DNA of 64,000 nucleotides, taken from IMG/VR virus record IMGVR_UViG_3300021471_000006, positions 1-64,000 of that record. One strand, 5' to 3'. Shown here in pieces: positions 45,052 to 51,925 of the stretch (its first letter is position 1; every line of letters begins with the position of its first letter). This DNA comes from a virus. The notes under the pieces are model-generated. The model was given only the letters and a program-made list of their open reading frames with translations, made no database searches and was not told the DNA's origin. Both the position numbers and the translations under genes were made by a program.

Positions 45052-45137
45052 GAGAAATGAAAATTAAAGGAATTATAATTGAAAAAGATAGAATTACTTA
45101 TATTGGAACTTTTAATAAAAAAGAAACAGATACATGA
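45048..45137 (+). CDS. Very small protein (29 aa)
   Basis: ATG overlaps the TerL stop (ATGA); stop at 45135-45137. Short strand-rich peptide, no motif. Probably translated by coupling; could be spurious. Confidence 0.35.
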   Translation: MREMKIKGIIIEKDRITYIGTFNKKETDT

Positions 45138-45148
45138 GGTGAGAAAAT

Positions 45149-45346
45149 ATGGATAAGTTAGACTTTGAGAACAAAATATTAGAGTCTCTAAAATCTCTTC
45201 TAGGTTATGACGATAGATTAGTAATTCAAGAGGCTAAGATACATATTGGAACAAATATGCTTCCGGAAATAGAAGTGAAGTCTGTTATTGCTCCACACGG
45301 AGCCAAGTGCAAAGTAGTAGATAACTGGAGAGAAAGAATAGAATGA
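45149..45346 (+). CDS. Small protein ending in the Trp-Arg tag (65 aa)
   Basis: Helical N-terminus, strand-rich end, finishing VVDNWRERIE. This C-terminal tag recurs in eight small genes of the window; here the DNA of the tag also holds a GGAGAG ribosome site for the next gene (ATG overlapping the stop). No family recognised. Confidence 0.65.
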   Translation: MDKLDFENKILESLKSLLGYDDRLVIQEAKIHIGTNMLPEIEVKSVIAPHGAKCKVVDNWRERIE

Positions 45347-45639
45347 AAAATTACAAAGCAAGTTGCAGAAAATGTGGAGAGAGTGTTGATATGGATAATT
45401 TAAAGAACCACAGATGTAAATTCTGGAAAAGATGGATTTTTTCTCCAGAAGTTACATGGGCTACCGCCTGGTACTTATGGATTCTAGGATGCTTTACAGC
45501 TTTAGCTTATATAGATAATCATTGGACATTCTGGATTTTTTTACTATTAGAGCTTACAGTATTTTTGTTTGACGAGAGTCTAAGAAAATTTTTAGAAGAA
45601 GGTGAGAATTTTGAAGTTAAAGAAAGGCAAAATAATTAA
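45343..45639 (+). CDS. Zinc-ribbon membrane protein (98 aa)
   Basis: N-terminal CRKCGESVDMDNLKNHRC zinc-like motif, then two hydrophobic segments (about 40-58 and 63-80) with several Trp. A short, acidic cytoplasmic tail. Possibly a viral membrane adaptor; not recognised. Confidence 0.6.
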   Translation: MKNYKASCRKCGESVDMDNLKNHRCKFWKRWIFSPEVTWATAWYLWILGCFTALAYIDNHWTFWIFLLLELTVFLFDESLRKFLEEGENFEVKERQNN

Positions 45640-45988
45640 ATACTTGAAGTTTCTTAATAAATATAAAGAGCTAGTAGGTTTTGCTGGATGGAAAGTATTT
45701 TTGTATAACAAAGTTGAGCCTAATGATTCTATAGCTAGAATCTGGGCAGATGCCGCCGAAAAGGAGCTAGAAATCTATCTGTTTGAAAGTTTTCTAGAAC
45801 TGTCTGACGACCAGCAAAAGAATGTCTTGTTTCATGAGTTAGTCCATGCGAGAGTTGCTTATTTTAGAGTATTATCTAACAGGGCAACTGGCTTTCTTGA
45901 AGAAGACTTGGTCAATGATTTGGTTAGAGGATTTGAGAAATTTGGTGATTTTAAATGGCTAAAAACACGAAGGAGCAAGAGTACATAG
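45611..45988 (+). CDS. Zincin-like metalloprotease (HELVH)
   Basis: 125 residues, TTG start after GGTGA. HELVH at 75-79 with a downstream acid (GFLEEDLVNDL) that could be the third ligand. It resembles minimal SprT/minigluzincin-type proteases that act without a zinc ribbon. Substrate unknown; phage-type HExxH proteins of this size are sometimes cell-entry or host-takeover factors. Confidence 0.65.
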   Translation: MKLKKGKIIKYLKFLNKYKELVGFAGWKVFLYNKVEPNDSIARIWADAAEKELEIYLFESFLELSDDQQKNVLFHELVHARVAYFRVLSNRATGFLEEDLVNDLVRGFEKFGDFKWLKTRRSKST

Positions 45989-46266
45989 ACGACCTAGAAG
46001 CAAGAGTAGGCAGATTTTATACTGAAACAAAAAGAAATCTAAGATTTAGTGCAAGAGGCGAGTGTGGAGAGATAGACTTCATGGGACGTGCAGCAAACAA
46101 CGGCTGGCATGTTTATGAGATAAAGGCTACAGGCCATTCCAGAGCTTTAAAAAGAGCCAGAAAGCAGCTGGAAAGAGCTAAAAGATGCCTGCCATATCAA
46201 GTCTCGGACTTGTTTATTTATATAGGGAGCTGTCAAGAGCTGATACCATATAGAGGACAAAAATGA
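45955..46266 (+). CDS. PD-(D/E)XK nuclease-like protein
   Basis: 103 residues. GEIDFMGRAANNGWHVYEIKAT gives the acid, second strand and EIK of a restriction-like fold (Glu-Ile-Asp...Glu-Ile-Lys), followed by a helix LKRARKQLERAKR. Small single-domain nucleases like this act in recombination or repair. Overlaps both neighbours. Confidence 0.7.
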   Translation: MAKNTKEQEYIDDLEARVGRFYTETKRNLRFSARGECGEIDFMGRAANNGWHVYEIKATGHSRALKRARKQLERAKRCLPYQVSDLFIYIGSCQELIPYRGQK

Positions 46267-46412
46267 TTCGTTATTCTAGAGCAGGCATCCCATATGGGCA
46301 GTATGAGAAAGCAGAGAAAAAATATATTGAGAAACCAAATTCGGTGGGCTGGACTAATATTCTTTTAGTTGGGCTCTTAGCTCTTGTAATATTGTTGTAT
46401 CTGTTAACATAG
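46263..46412 (+). CDS. Single-span membrane protein (49 aa)
   Basis: ATG overlaps the nuclease stop (ATGA); stop at 46410-46412. N-terminal 30 residues are polar, followed by one hydrophobic helix (TNILLVGLLALVILLYLL). Function unknown. Confidence 0.6.
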   Translation: MIRYSRAGIPYGQYEKAEKKYIEKPNSVGWTNILLVGLLALVILLYLLT

Positions 46413-46624
46413 TCAATAAGCTGCAGCTCGTAACACCAAAAAACTGGCTTTTTTCTCCCGAACCCGGGAAACTAGAAGTATCTTCTATTTAGATTAACTT
46501 CTCATAACAAAAATGGTTCTCCAGGAGTACCGAGGACGGCGAAATGGCTAAAACTTCTCTCCAGCTACACACGGCGTACTATTCTTTATACGCCATAAAG
46601 CAGAATGACGCCACTTCAAGCAAG

Positions 46625-46883
46625 ACTGTTACTACTATGTAGTGGTTGCGGCGGAGTCGCCATTATCTCGACAATTATCTGTAAAATCTCGTGTCGCCAT
46701 TTTATCGACACTCTAAAAACTGTTACTACTAATAAGTAATAAACTACTGTTACTACTGCCTAGTGAAACAAGCTTCTCTTTATAAATCTTTTGGTTTTAA
46801 ACGTCTTTTTTTGTCTTTACTTCCTAGTAGTAAAAAGTGCTTTTTCTCGTCTTAAAAAACCGTTTCACTATTAATAAGTAACA
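46625..46883. repeat. Cluster of five operator-like near-palindromes
   Basis: Half-sites GTTACT and TAGTGAAAC separated by about six bases: 46628 (ACTACTATGTAGTGG), 46721 (ending AAGTAAT), 46749 (GTTACT-ACTGCC-TAGTGAAAC), 46825 (TTTACT...AGTAAA) and 46862 on the other strand (GTTACTTATTAATAGTGAAA). Further copies overlap or flank the promoters before 50829 (50756-50771) and 48115 (near 47943). Confidence 0.55.
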
Positions 46884-46899
46884 ACCCAAAAACAAAACA

Positions 46900-46907
46900 T
46901 TTAAATA
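46900..46907 (+). promoter_or_regulatory. TATA box, leaderless transcript start
   Basis: TTTAAATA about 26 bp before the ATG at 46930, with an A-rich block just upstream. The transcript probably starts at the start codon. Confidence 0.65.
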
Positions 46908-46929
46908 CTTACTAAAATACTATATACTT

Positions 46930-47511
46930 ATGGCAACAGCGAAAACAAACAAAAGCAAACAAGCCAGAACTAATAAAATAAATGTGGTGTTGTCAAAAAT
47001 GACAAAACAAAATGACTTTAAGAAAGTTGAAACAAAAGACTTAAATTCTGGCAACGTGGCATATTTTGAAAATAGCCATACGCCAGCAATAGAAAATGGT
47101 GCATACGTACACCATAGACCAAGTGAAGCAGTTTGGTTCACTGTGGACGCAATGAAAAAAATACAAGACAAGCTTGGCGTGGACTTTATGACAGTAAGTC
47201 CAATGAGAGCCACAATACAAGCTTTTAGAAAGCTTGGTGTAGAACTAGAAACAGAAGACTTTAATCGTTCTGCAAAAGCTGGATTACCAGCTGTGGCAAG
47301 TGATGACACAATAGAACTTAAAGAACTACAACTAGCAGTACAGAAACTTTATGCGCCAGATGGCAAAAGAAAACCACAAATAAGCAAAGAAGACTTAATA
47401 CAGAAATTTAAAGAGAGTGGCTTAACAGATGAGCAGATAAGAAAAGTAATTCCAAGCTACAAAGAAGTAAGCGTATTAGATAAGCTTACTGAATTAATTA
47501 AAAATATTTAA
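46930..47511 (+). CDS. Hypothetical leaderless lead-gene protein
   Basis: 193 residues. A Lys/Thr/Asn-rich N-terminus (1-30), a middle alpha/beta domain with VHHRPSEAVWFTVDAMKKI and a helical C-terminus (EDLIQKFKESGLTDEQIRKV). It has its own promoter and operator cluster, and a stem-loop terminator directly after its stop, so it is likely strongly and separately expressed. No family recognised; a DNA-binding or regulatory early protein is plausible. Confidence 0.65.
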   Translation: MATAKTNKSKQARTNKINVVLSKMTKQNDFKKVETKDLNSGNVAYFENSHTPAIENGAYVHHRPSEAVWFTVDAMKKIQDKLGVDFMTVSPMRATIQAFRKLGVELETEDFNRSAKAGLPAVASDDTIELKELQLAVQKLYAPDGKRKPQISKEDLIQKFKESGLTDEQIRKVIPSYKEVSVLDKLTELIKNI

Positions 47512-47540
47512 GTGGCGAAAAGCCACTTTTTTATTTTTTT
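47512..47540 (+). terminator. Stem-loop terminator after the lead gene
   Basis: AGTGGC-GAAAA-GCCACT followed by TTTTTATTTTTTT. Confidence 0.8.
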
Positions 47541-47559
47541 AATGGAGAGTGAAGCAAAA

Positions 47560-47664
47560 ATGACATACACAATACAAGAGAACAAGATAATAAGCGAAAA
47601 GACCATAGAGCAAATCTCTTTAGAAGTTGGCTTAAGCTTAATAAATGGAGTGTGGAAAAAATGA
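47560..47664 (+). CDS. Very small protein (34 aa)
   Basis: ATG at 47560 after GGAGAGTGA; an in-frame ATG at 47542 is also possible. Stop overlaps the next ATG. Short and hydrophilic; unknown. Confidence 0.45.
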   Translation: MTYTIQENKIISEKTIEQISLEVGLSLINGVWKK

Positions 47665-47792
47665 TTTTTTTTATTTTTAATTATATTCGGAAACAGCTGA
47701 CTTTTTACAGTTGGCAACACTTTAAGAGCGAAATAAAACAGCGTTTTAGAGAATGGAACTTAACTGATTTAATAGGAGCGTTTATACAATGA
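47661..47792 (+). CDS. Small hydrophobic-basic protein (43 aa)
   Basis: ATG overlapping the previous stop (ATGA); stop at 47790-47792, overlapping the next start. N-terminal hydrophobic patch (MIFFIFNYI) then a basic, aromatic stretch. May be membrane associated. Confidence 0.5.
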   Translation: MIFFIFNYIRKQLTFYSWQHFKSEIKQRFREWNLTDLIGAFIQ

Positions 47793-47929
47793 AACCACCA
47801 AGACCACCAAGACAGAATATAATAAACGTATGTTATCGTTACTTAGTACTATATTTATACTTAGTGAGTTTTATAATTGGTTACTTGATGGCTCACATCT
47901 ACTACTCAGTTAAGAAACGTCTTAGCTGA
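47789..47929 (+). CDS. Single-span membrane protein (46 aa)
   Basis: ATG overlaps the previous stop, GGAG ten bases upstream. Pro/Arg-rich N-terminus, then one hydrophobic helix (YLVLYLYLVSFIIGYLMAH) and a basic end. Unknown. Confidence 0.55.
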   Translation: MKPPRPPRQNIINVCYRYLVLYLYLVSFIIGYLMAHIYYSVKKRLS

Positions 47930-47964
47930 GCCCTTTTCTTTTTTACTACTGATAGATAGTGAAC

Positions 47965-47995
47965 CGACGTCTCTCTGGAGCCGAGGGGAGGAGAG
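47965..47995 (+). repeat. GC-rich dispersed element, copy near 48.0 kb
   Basis: CGACGTCTCTCTGG then AGCCGAGGGGAGGAG. It is a degenerate copy of the CGGCGTCATTCTGGCCGAGG element seen at 48690, 49190 and 50219. Lies in the 185-base gap before the acetyltransferase gene, just downstream of an operator-like TACTAC...TAGTGAA site. Confidence 0.5.
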
Positions 47996-48084
47996 CAGTG
48001 GACATTATAGGCAGTCCAAACCTAGGCGACGCCTGTCCTAGATAGAGAGGCAGCACCACTAGAACCTTGTAATATATAGAAATA

Positions 48085-48092
48085 TTTATAAA
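48085..48092 (+). promoter_or_regulatory. TATA box, leaderless transcript start
   Basis: TTTATAAA centred 27 bp before the ATG at 48115. Confidence 0.65.
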
Positions 48093-48114
48093 CGCAAATG
48101 TATTAAACAGACAC

Positions 48115-48657
48115 ATGAAACTAATTAATGGCACTTTCAACGATTATAAAGTTCTTGCTAGTTATCACTATTTAGATAGACCATATTATATCACTTCTGT
48201 TTATAGTCTTGTCAAAGATAATATTATAATTGGAGTACTTGTTGCTGGCTTGCCATATCCAAACTGCAGAGCCAGAGATAAGAGAATTAACAAGATGAAC
48301 ATAACTTCTATTAAGAGAATAGTCATACTGCCAAAATATAGACATAATGGCTATGCTACACTTATGTTAAAAGAGTTTCTTAAAGTGGCAAAGACCAAAT
48401 ACGTTGAGATAATAGCAAAAGAACAGTTAGAGCCACTATTTAAGAACGCTGGTTTTAAGACCAAGAGATATATTAACTATAAGAATGAAAAGAAAGTCTA
48501 TGCCATCAGCAGTCGCCAGAATGACGCCTGTTCAAGACAAAACGGTATTTTCCGGGAGGTGTTAAGAGTGTATGATGAAAACGAGCCGGTAGAGTTTGGT
48601 GCTACATACTCAGAGGCATATCCAGATGACTGTGGACTAGACATCTACGGCGATTAA
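48115..48657 (+). CDS. GNAT acetyltransferase-like protein
   Basis: 180 residues. IKRIVILPKYRHNGYATLMLKEFL is the acetyl-CoA-binding motif A (Arg-His-Asn-Gly-Tyr-Ala), with an upstream ASYHYLDRPYYITSVYSL region found in the HYR-type GNAT family. The C-terminal 50 residues (after KVYAISSRQNDACSRQN) include codons overlapping a copy of the dispersed CAGAATGACGCC element (48517-48528). Possible substrates are tRNA or proteins; viruses often use such enzymes to modify host factors. Confidence 0.75.
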   Translation: MKLINGTFNDYKVLASYHYLDRPYYITSVYSLVKDNIIIGVLVAGLPYPNCRARDKRINKMNITSIKRIVILPKYRHNGYATLMLKEFLKVAKTKYVEIIAKEQLEPLFKNAGFKTKRYINYKNEKKVYAISSRQNDACSRQNGIFREVLRVYDENEPVEFGATYSEAYPDDCGLDIYGD

Positions 48658-48681
48658 TTTTTTTTCAAATTATGATAGTCG

Positions 48682-48714
48682 CCTCGGTCCGGCGTCATTC
48701 TAGCCGAGCCGAGG
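48682..48714 (+). repeat. Dispersed element hairpin (copy near 48.7 kb)
   Basis: CCTCGG-TC-CGGC-GTCATTCTA-GCCG-AG-CCGAGG: a ten-base-pair stem with a 2x2 internal loop and a GTCATTCTA apical loop. It contains the CTAGAATGACGCC core (one mismatch) on the minus strand. Confidence 0.6.
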
Positions 48715-48763
48715 AAAGCTACAAACACATATAGACAGGCAGAAAAGAAAGTTTGGCCGCTCG

Positions 48764-48796
48764 CGCCTCGGCAAGGTCGGTGCCAGTGCCGAGGCG
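48764..48796 (+). repeat. Nine-base perfect inverted repeat
   Basis: CGCCTCGGC (48764-48772) and GCCGAGGCG (48788-48796), 15-base loop. GC-rich and placed between two genes on opposite strands. May be a terminator shared by both strands or a structured RNA. Confidence 0.55.
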
Positions 48797-48822
48797 AGGT
48801 TGGCACTTTTGGACAAAAAAAA

Positions 48823-49104
48823 TTATCGTTTTTTTGGGCGAATTATCCAAATGCCATCAACAGTCGTTGGTGCAGAGCCACTTTTATTTAATCTAACTTC
48901 TGTATATGTTGGATATTGTGCTCTAAAACCAGCCCTTATACATCTTAATCGTTCTTTACTGTCTATTGCGTGTCTTGTAAACTGATGTGGATTAAAGCAG
49001 ATAACGTGATGACTTTCCACATATTGCTTTAGTCTTGTCAGTTTAGCTATTCGTTCATCTAATATATCCAATACAACGGACTTATCTAATGTTCTCATTG
49101 CCAT
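48823..49104 (-). CDS. Hypothetical protein
   Basis: 93 residues from the ATG at 49104; 49098 is another option. Helical N-terminus (DILDERIAKLTRLKQYV), then a Cys/His-containing middle. It has its own minus-strand TATA box 31 bp upstream and lies opposite to the neighbouring operons. Unknown. Confidence 0.55.
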   Translation of the reverse strand: MAMRTLDKSVVLDILDERIAKLTRLKQYVESHHVICFNPHQFTRHAIDSKERLRCIRAGFRAQYPTYTEVRLNKSGSAPTTVDGIWIIRPKKR

Positions 49105-49130
49105 CACCAATATAATATAATATTTTCCTA

Positions 49131-49138
49131 TTTATAAA
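49131..49138 (-). promoter_or_regulatory. Minus-strand TATA box
   Basis: TTTATAAA about 30 bp before the start at 49104. Confidence 0.55.
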
Positions 49139-49248
49139 CTTTTTGTTTTTTTATTTAGGCGATTTCTGGACAGAAAACTTTGTTTGAGTCGGCGTCTTTC
49201 TGGCCTGCCCTGGGAGAGGGACTTTTGGCTAAATAAAAAAAATATGGG

Positions 49249-49419
49249 TCACATATTACAATAGGCGGCTATGATAGCTTCTATCTCTAGAGCCGTATTG
49301 TAATATTTTAGACAGTCTTTATCGCACCAGTGGCGCCCAGAACTATCTGTATAAGGCTCTGTAAGTTCTGTCTTACACCAGCCGCATTTAATTACTTTCT
49401 CAGGCGTTAATAGTTCCAT
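49249..49419 (-). CDS. Small zinc-finger protein (56 aa)
   Basis: ATG at 49419 after GGTGATAAAA; stop at 49251-49249. CGWCKTELTEPYTDSSGRH followed by WCDKDC gives a CxxC...CxxxC zinc site with a His between. Similar to small phage zinc fingers (MYM/FCS-like). Minus-strand promoter at 49452-49459. Confidence 0.6.
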   Translation of the reverse strand: MELLTPEKVIKCGWCKTELTEPYTDSSGRHWCDKDCLKYYNTALEIEAIIAAYCNM

Positions 49420-49451
49420 TTTTATCACCAGCTTATATAAATACTTTAAGC

Positions 49452-49459
49452 TTTATAAA
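49452..49459 (-). promoter_or_regulatory. Minus-strand TATA box
   Basis: TTTATAAA; predicted start near 49429, right at the GGTGA of the small zinc-finger gene. Confidence 0.55.
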
Positions 49460-49497
49460 TGTTTCGAAAATTTGACGGCTTAAAAGGAATGGAAAAT

Positions 49498-49505
49498 TTT
49501 ATAAA
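49498..49505 (+). promoter_or_regulatory. Plus-strand TATA box with long structured leader
   Basis: TTTATAAA; predicted start near 49527, giving a leader of about 110 bases before the ATG at 49640 that can fold into the hairpin at 49543-49613. Confidence 0.55.
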
Positions 49506-49542
49506 TGGTAATTGCTTAATCTCTCTTGTAGTTAAATAAATT

Positions 49543-49613
49543 AGTTTAACTATGGCGGTGGAAATTTTACCCCCCAAAACACAACAAAGTAATTCTTTCC
49601 ACCGTCTTAAACT
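49543..49613 (+). promoter_or_regulatory. Long leader hairpin (possible riboregulator)
   Basis: AGTTTAA-ctatgg-CGGTGGAAA, 31-base loop, TTTCCACCG-tc-TTAAACT: 16 base pairs in two blocks. The lower arm ends 14 bases before the GGAGGTG ribosome site, so folding could control translation of the next gene. No known riboswitch class recognised. Confidence 0.5.
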
Positions 49614-49639
49614 CTCATAAACTTATGGAGGTGAGAACA

Positions 49640-49915
49640 ATGGGAGCAGAAATAAAAGAAATACCCTACCAAAGGGGACCGAAAGCTGGACAAATGGCTC
49701 CGCCTAGATTATTTCTTTCTAGAGGAACCAAGACTCCAAGTGATACAGCATTTAGGCTGACACACAAGACAGCTAAATTAGTGTTAGCCAACATAGGCAA
49801 CATAGAGAAATATGTTAGCTTTATGGAGAACCGTGGAACAAAAACAGTTGCGGCAGCTGACAGCAGTAAATCCGATATCGTTAGTGAGATAGTTGACCTA
49901 GTAAAACAACTTTAA
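49640..49915 (+). CDS. Hypothetical protein (91 aa)
   Basis: Start at the ATG at 49640, six bases after GGAGGTG; an upstream in-frame ATG at 49625 overlaps that site. Basic, with RLFLSRGTKTPSDTAFRLTH in the middle and a helical end. Unknown, but placed behind a promoter with a long hairpin leader. Confidence 0.6.
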   Translation: MGAEIKEIPYQRGPKAGQMAPPRLFLSRGTKTPSDTAFRLTHKTAKLVLANIGNIEKYVSFMENRGTKTVAAADSSKSDIVSEIVDLVKQL

Positions 49916-49916
49916 A

Positions 49917-50171
49917 ATGCCCAATAGAGTATATGTCAGAGACGGCAGATATTTGATTAGACTGTCTGAGGCGACGCCAGAGCAACGCCGGACCTGTGAC
50001 CGGGTCATCTTGGACAATAAATTTGAGGTCATTAAGGTGATACCCGCCAAGAAACTCAGGCTTATTGATGCAAACCTGAGCCTAGTTAATCCGGTAGATA
50101 GAAACAAGTTAACCATCGGAGATGTTACAGGTTTTAATAAGCCAGAAGATAGGCTAATACAACTTATTTAG
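49917..50171 (+). CDS. Hypothetical protein (84 aa)
   Basis: Starts two bases after the previous stop. Beta-rich, RVYVRDGRYLIRLSEATPEQ; unusually GC-rich at the start (GAGGCGACGCC...) compared with its neighbours. Unknown. Confidence 0.55.
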   Translation: MPNRVYVRDGRYLIRLSEATPEQRRTCDRVILDNKFEVIKVIPAKKLRLIDANLSLVNPVDRNKLTIGDVTGFNKPEDRLIQLI

Positions 50172-50828
50172 TTTCTTTTTCTTTTTTTTTCAATTTTTTA
50201 GATGGGGCTACTGCCGTCCGGCGTCATTCTGGCCGAGGCAAGGTGAACCCATCCGCCTTACCGGCGGCTATACGCACGCCGTTAGAGAGCCTCAGGCATC
50301 CAGCCTTAGGCGCACAGTGGACGGCTGACGCCGGGCAACTATCTGTAACAGTAAGACATCTATCTAGGGTAGGTGGCTAGGTGGATAGGGACAGTTTTCC
50401 AGCACCATTTAGCCGTACCAGCTGATAGTTATTTCACTACTTTCTAACCGTATCTTATTGTATAGACATACATAGTTGCCCGTGGGCTTCTATCTAGTCG
50501 CACTTACTCACACGCCGATAGGAATTCTTTATACATTTATTATATACTGATAGTTGCCCGAGGAGCGTGTGGAACGCAGGTAAATATGGCAAAAATCGAG
50601 GTTCTCTCCCACCCTAATAAAACTACTTGGGGCATATAAAACGCCAACCTACATATATAGGATTGCGTCAGGTTGAAATAGCTTTGATACCCTAGTTTAA
50701 TATAGTTTTTGATATACTTTAGGCGACTTTTGAATAGAAAAATTTATAAATGGTTTTTCACTATTAGCTACTGTCAGCAAGACAACACCACTAAGTCGGG
50801 CTGAACAAGCTAACGGAGGTCGATATAA
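50172..50828. promoter_or_regulatory. 657-base GC-rich non-coding region with dispersed elements
   Basis: No supported gene. It contains the dispersed element copy CGGCGTCATTCTGG at 50219-50232, a CCGCC/GGCGG hairpin, three copies of a TAGTTGCCCG-type motif (50336-50345 inverted, 50475-50486, 50552-50563), a TTTCACTACTTTCTAACC operator-like site (50429-50446) and finally the TATA box and an operator overlapping the start of the next gene. Candidate structured RNA, promoter region or origin. Confidence 0.6.
50743..50750 (+). promoter_or_regulatory. TATA box before the 253-aa gene
   Basis: TTTATAAA; predicted start near 50772, immediately at an operator-like TTTCACTATTAGCTAC site (50756-50771). 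Confidence 0.6.
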
Positions 50829-51590
50829 GTGGCAAAAGAAAAACCAGCACGTAAAATAGAGGTTAAAAGTTCCTCATTGGGAAACTTTATCTACTATGCA
50901 CGTGATACACCTAAAGAAACTACGTTTGGGCACAGTTTCTTTGGAACAATAGACGCAAGAGGACTTAATTTGCTACAAGCAAATAAAGTACCCGTATATA
51001 GTGCGAAAGAGTATTGCGACGCCCTAGCACAAGCACTAACATTGCTTATGCGACAACACAACAAGAACGCACCCGCATTTCCAAGAGAGTTCTTGGGTAG
51101 TAGAGGTCCGTCTTGGAAAACTTCTAGAGAGAGAGAGGGAAACGAAATCTATATAGACGGAGTAAGATTTTACCCTGAAATAAAACAGAGATATGAAGAG
51201 GCAGAGAGATTGAAAGAACTTGCTAAACAGCAAAAAGCAGTAAAAGTAGAAACGCCTAAAGTAGTTGCACAACCACAAACAATAGAGGTAGAGATGCCTC
51301 AGGCAGTACCATCTGCTCCGACACAAGTAGTAACAGCAAAACCACAAGCAGTAAATACACCCGTTACAGCAGTTGCAGATAGCACAAAAGACCCGGATGC
51401 TGAAGCCGTCAGAAAAATTCTAACAGCAAGAGATACAAAGAATTTTACCGACAAGCAGATACAAGAGGCTTTAGTAGCTAAATACGGGAAACAAAGAGGA
51501 GCAGAATTGTGGAACAAGGCAATAGCTTCTCTAACACCGACAACACCAACAGTTCCAGAGATACCCGTGCCACCACAAATTGATTTATAA
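50829..51590 (+). CDS. Hypothetical lead-gene protein with Pro/Ala-rich linker
   Basis: 253 residues, GTG start after GGAGGT. N-terminal domain (1-125) with RKIEVKSSSLGNFIYYARDT, a linker rich in Pro/Val/Gln/Ala (about 140-185) and a helical C-terminus (DPDAEAVRKILTARDTKNFT). A stem-loop terminator follows directly. It resembles the 46930 gene in expression layout (promoter, operator, own terminator). Unknown function. Confidence 0.65.
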   Translation: MAKEKPARKIEVKSSSLGNFIYYARDTPKETTFGHSFFGTIDARGLNLLQANKVPVYSAKEYCDALAQALTLLMRQHNKNAPAFPREFLGSRGPSWKTSREREGNEIYIDGVRFYPEIKQRYEEAERLKELAKQQKAVKVETPKVVAQPQTIEVEMPQAVPSAPTQVVTAKPQAVNTPVTAVADSTKDPDAEAVRKILTARDTKNFTDKQIQEALVAKYGKQRGAELWNKAIASLTPTTPTVPEIPVPPQIDL

Positions 51591-51591
51591 G

Positions 51592-51620
51592 AGGGGATTT
51601 TTCCCCTTTTTATTTTTTTA
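51592..51620 (+). terminator. Stem-loop terminator
   Basis: AGGGGA-TTTT-TCCCCT followed by TTTTATTTTTTTAA, right after the stop at 51590. Confidence 0.75.
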
Positions 51621-51633
51621 AGAGGTAAACAAA

Positions 51634-51756
51634 ATGAACGAATATGGAATAAGACCCGAGTCTCAGCCCTATGTGTGTTCAAAATGTGGAATAAGTTTTA
51701 ATAGTAGAGGAGAATTATTTGAGCATAAACAATTAATACACAAAAGAGGCGATTAA
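51634..51756 (+). CDS. C2H2 zinc-finger micro-protein (40 aa)
   Basis: ATG after AGAGGT. YVCSKCGISFNSRGELFEHK then IHKR: C-x2-C-x12-H-x4-H, a classical C2H2 finger. Could bind DNA or a protein partner. Confidence 0.65.
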   Translation: MNEYGIRPESQPYVCSKCGISFNSRGELFEHKQLIHKRGD

Positions 51757-51757
51757 A

Positions 51758-51853
51758 ATGAACTACTGTATTAAATGCGGAAAAAGAACAAGCACTTATA
51801 GGACTTTTTGTAGTGATAAATGTAGAGGTGAATTTTATGGTAACATTTGCTAA
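51758..51853 (+). CDS. Zinc-knuckle micro-protein (31 aa)
   Basis: ATG one base after the previous stop. YCIKCGKRTSTYRTFCSDKC has CxxC...CxxxC spacing. Overlaps the next micro-gene. Confidence 0.5.
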   Translation: MNYCIKCGKRTSTYRTFCSDKCRGEFYGNIC

Positions 51854-51920
51854 AAAAGGACATCCTAAGGATTGTGAATGCCGAATATGTGTATGGAATT
51901 TTTCAGATAGACGGAGGTAA
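51837..51920 (+). CDS. Zinc-knuckle micro-protein (27 aa)
   Basis: ATG five bases after AGGTGA within the previous gene. HPKDCECRICVW holds His, C-x-C and CxxC. May be a fragment of a larger zinc protein. Confidence 0.45.
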   Translation: MVTFAKKGHPKDCECRICVWNFSDRRR

Positions 51921-51925
51921 GTAAA

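Larger units (their letters stand above)
46413..46929. promoter_or_regulatory. Non-coding regulatory hub with palindromes and hairpins
   Basis: No open frame of note. It holds: a TAGAAG-TAT-CTTCTA hairpin (46473-46487), GGCGTA/TACGCC arms (46573-46594), the dispersed CAGAATGACGCC element (46601-46612), two GTCG-N9-CGAC palindromes (46656-46672 and 46693-46709) and five GTTACT/AGTGAAAC-type near-palindromes. It ends in a TATA box. Such density of sites fits a promoter-operator region or replication origin. Confidence 0.6.

Noticed and set aside
46450-46480. tRNA-like arm (CCCGAACCCGGG) in the regulatory hub
   Set aside because: Only a short GC hairpin; no acceptor stem, anticodon arm or standard T-loop could be laid out around it.
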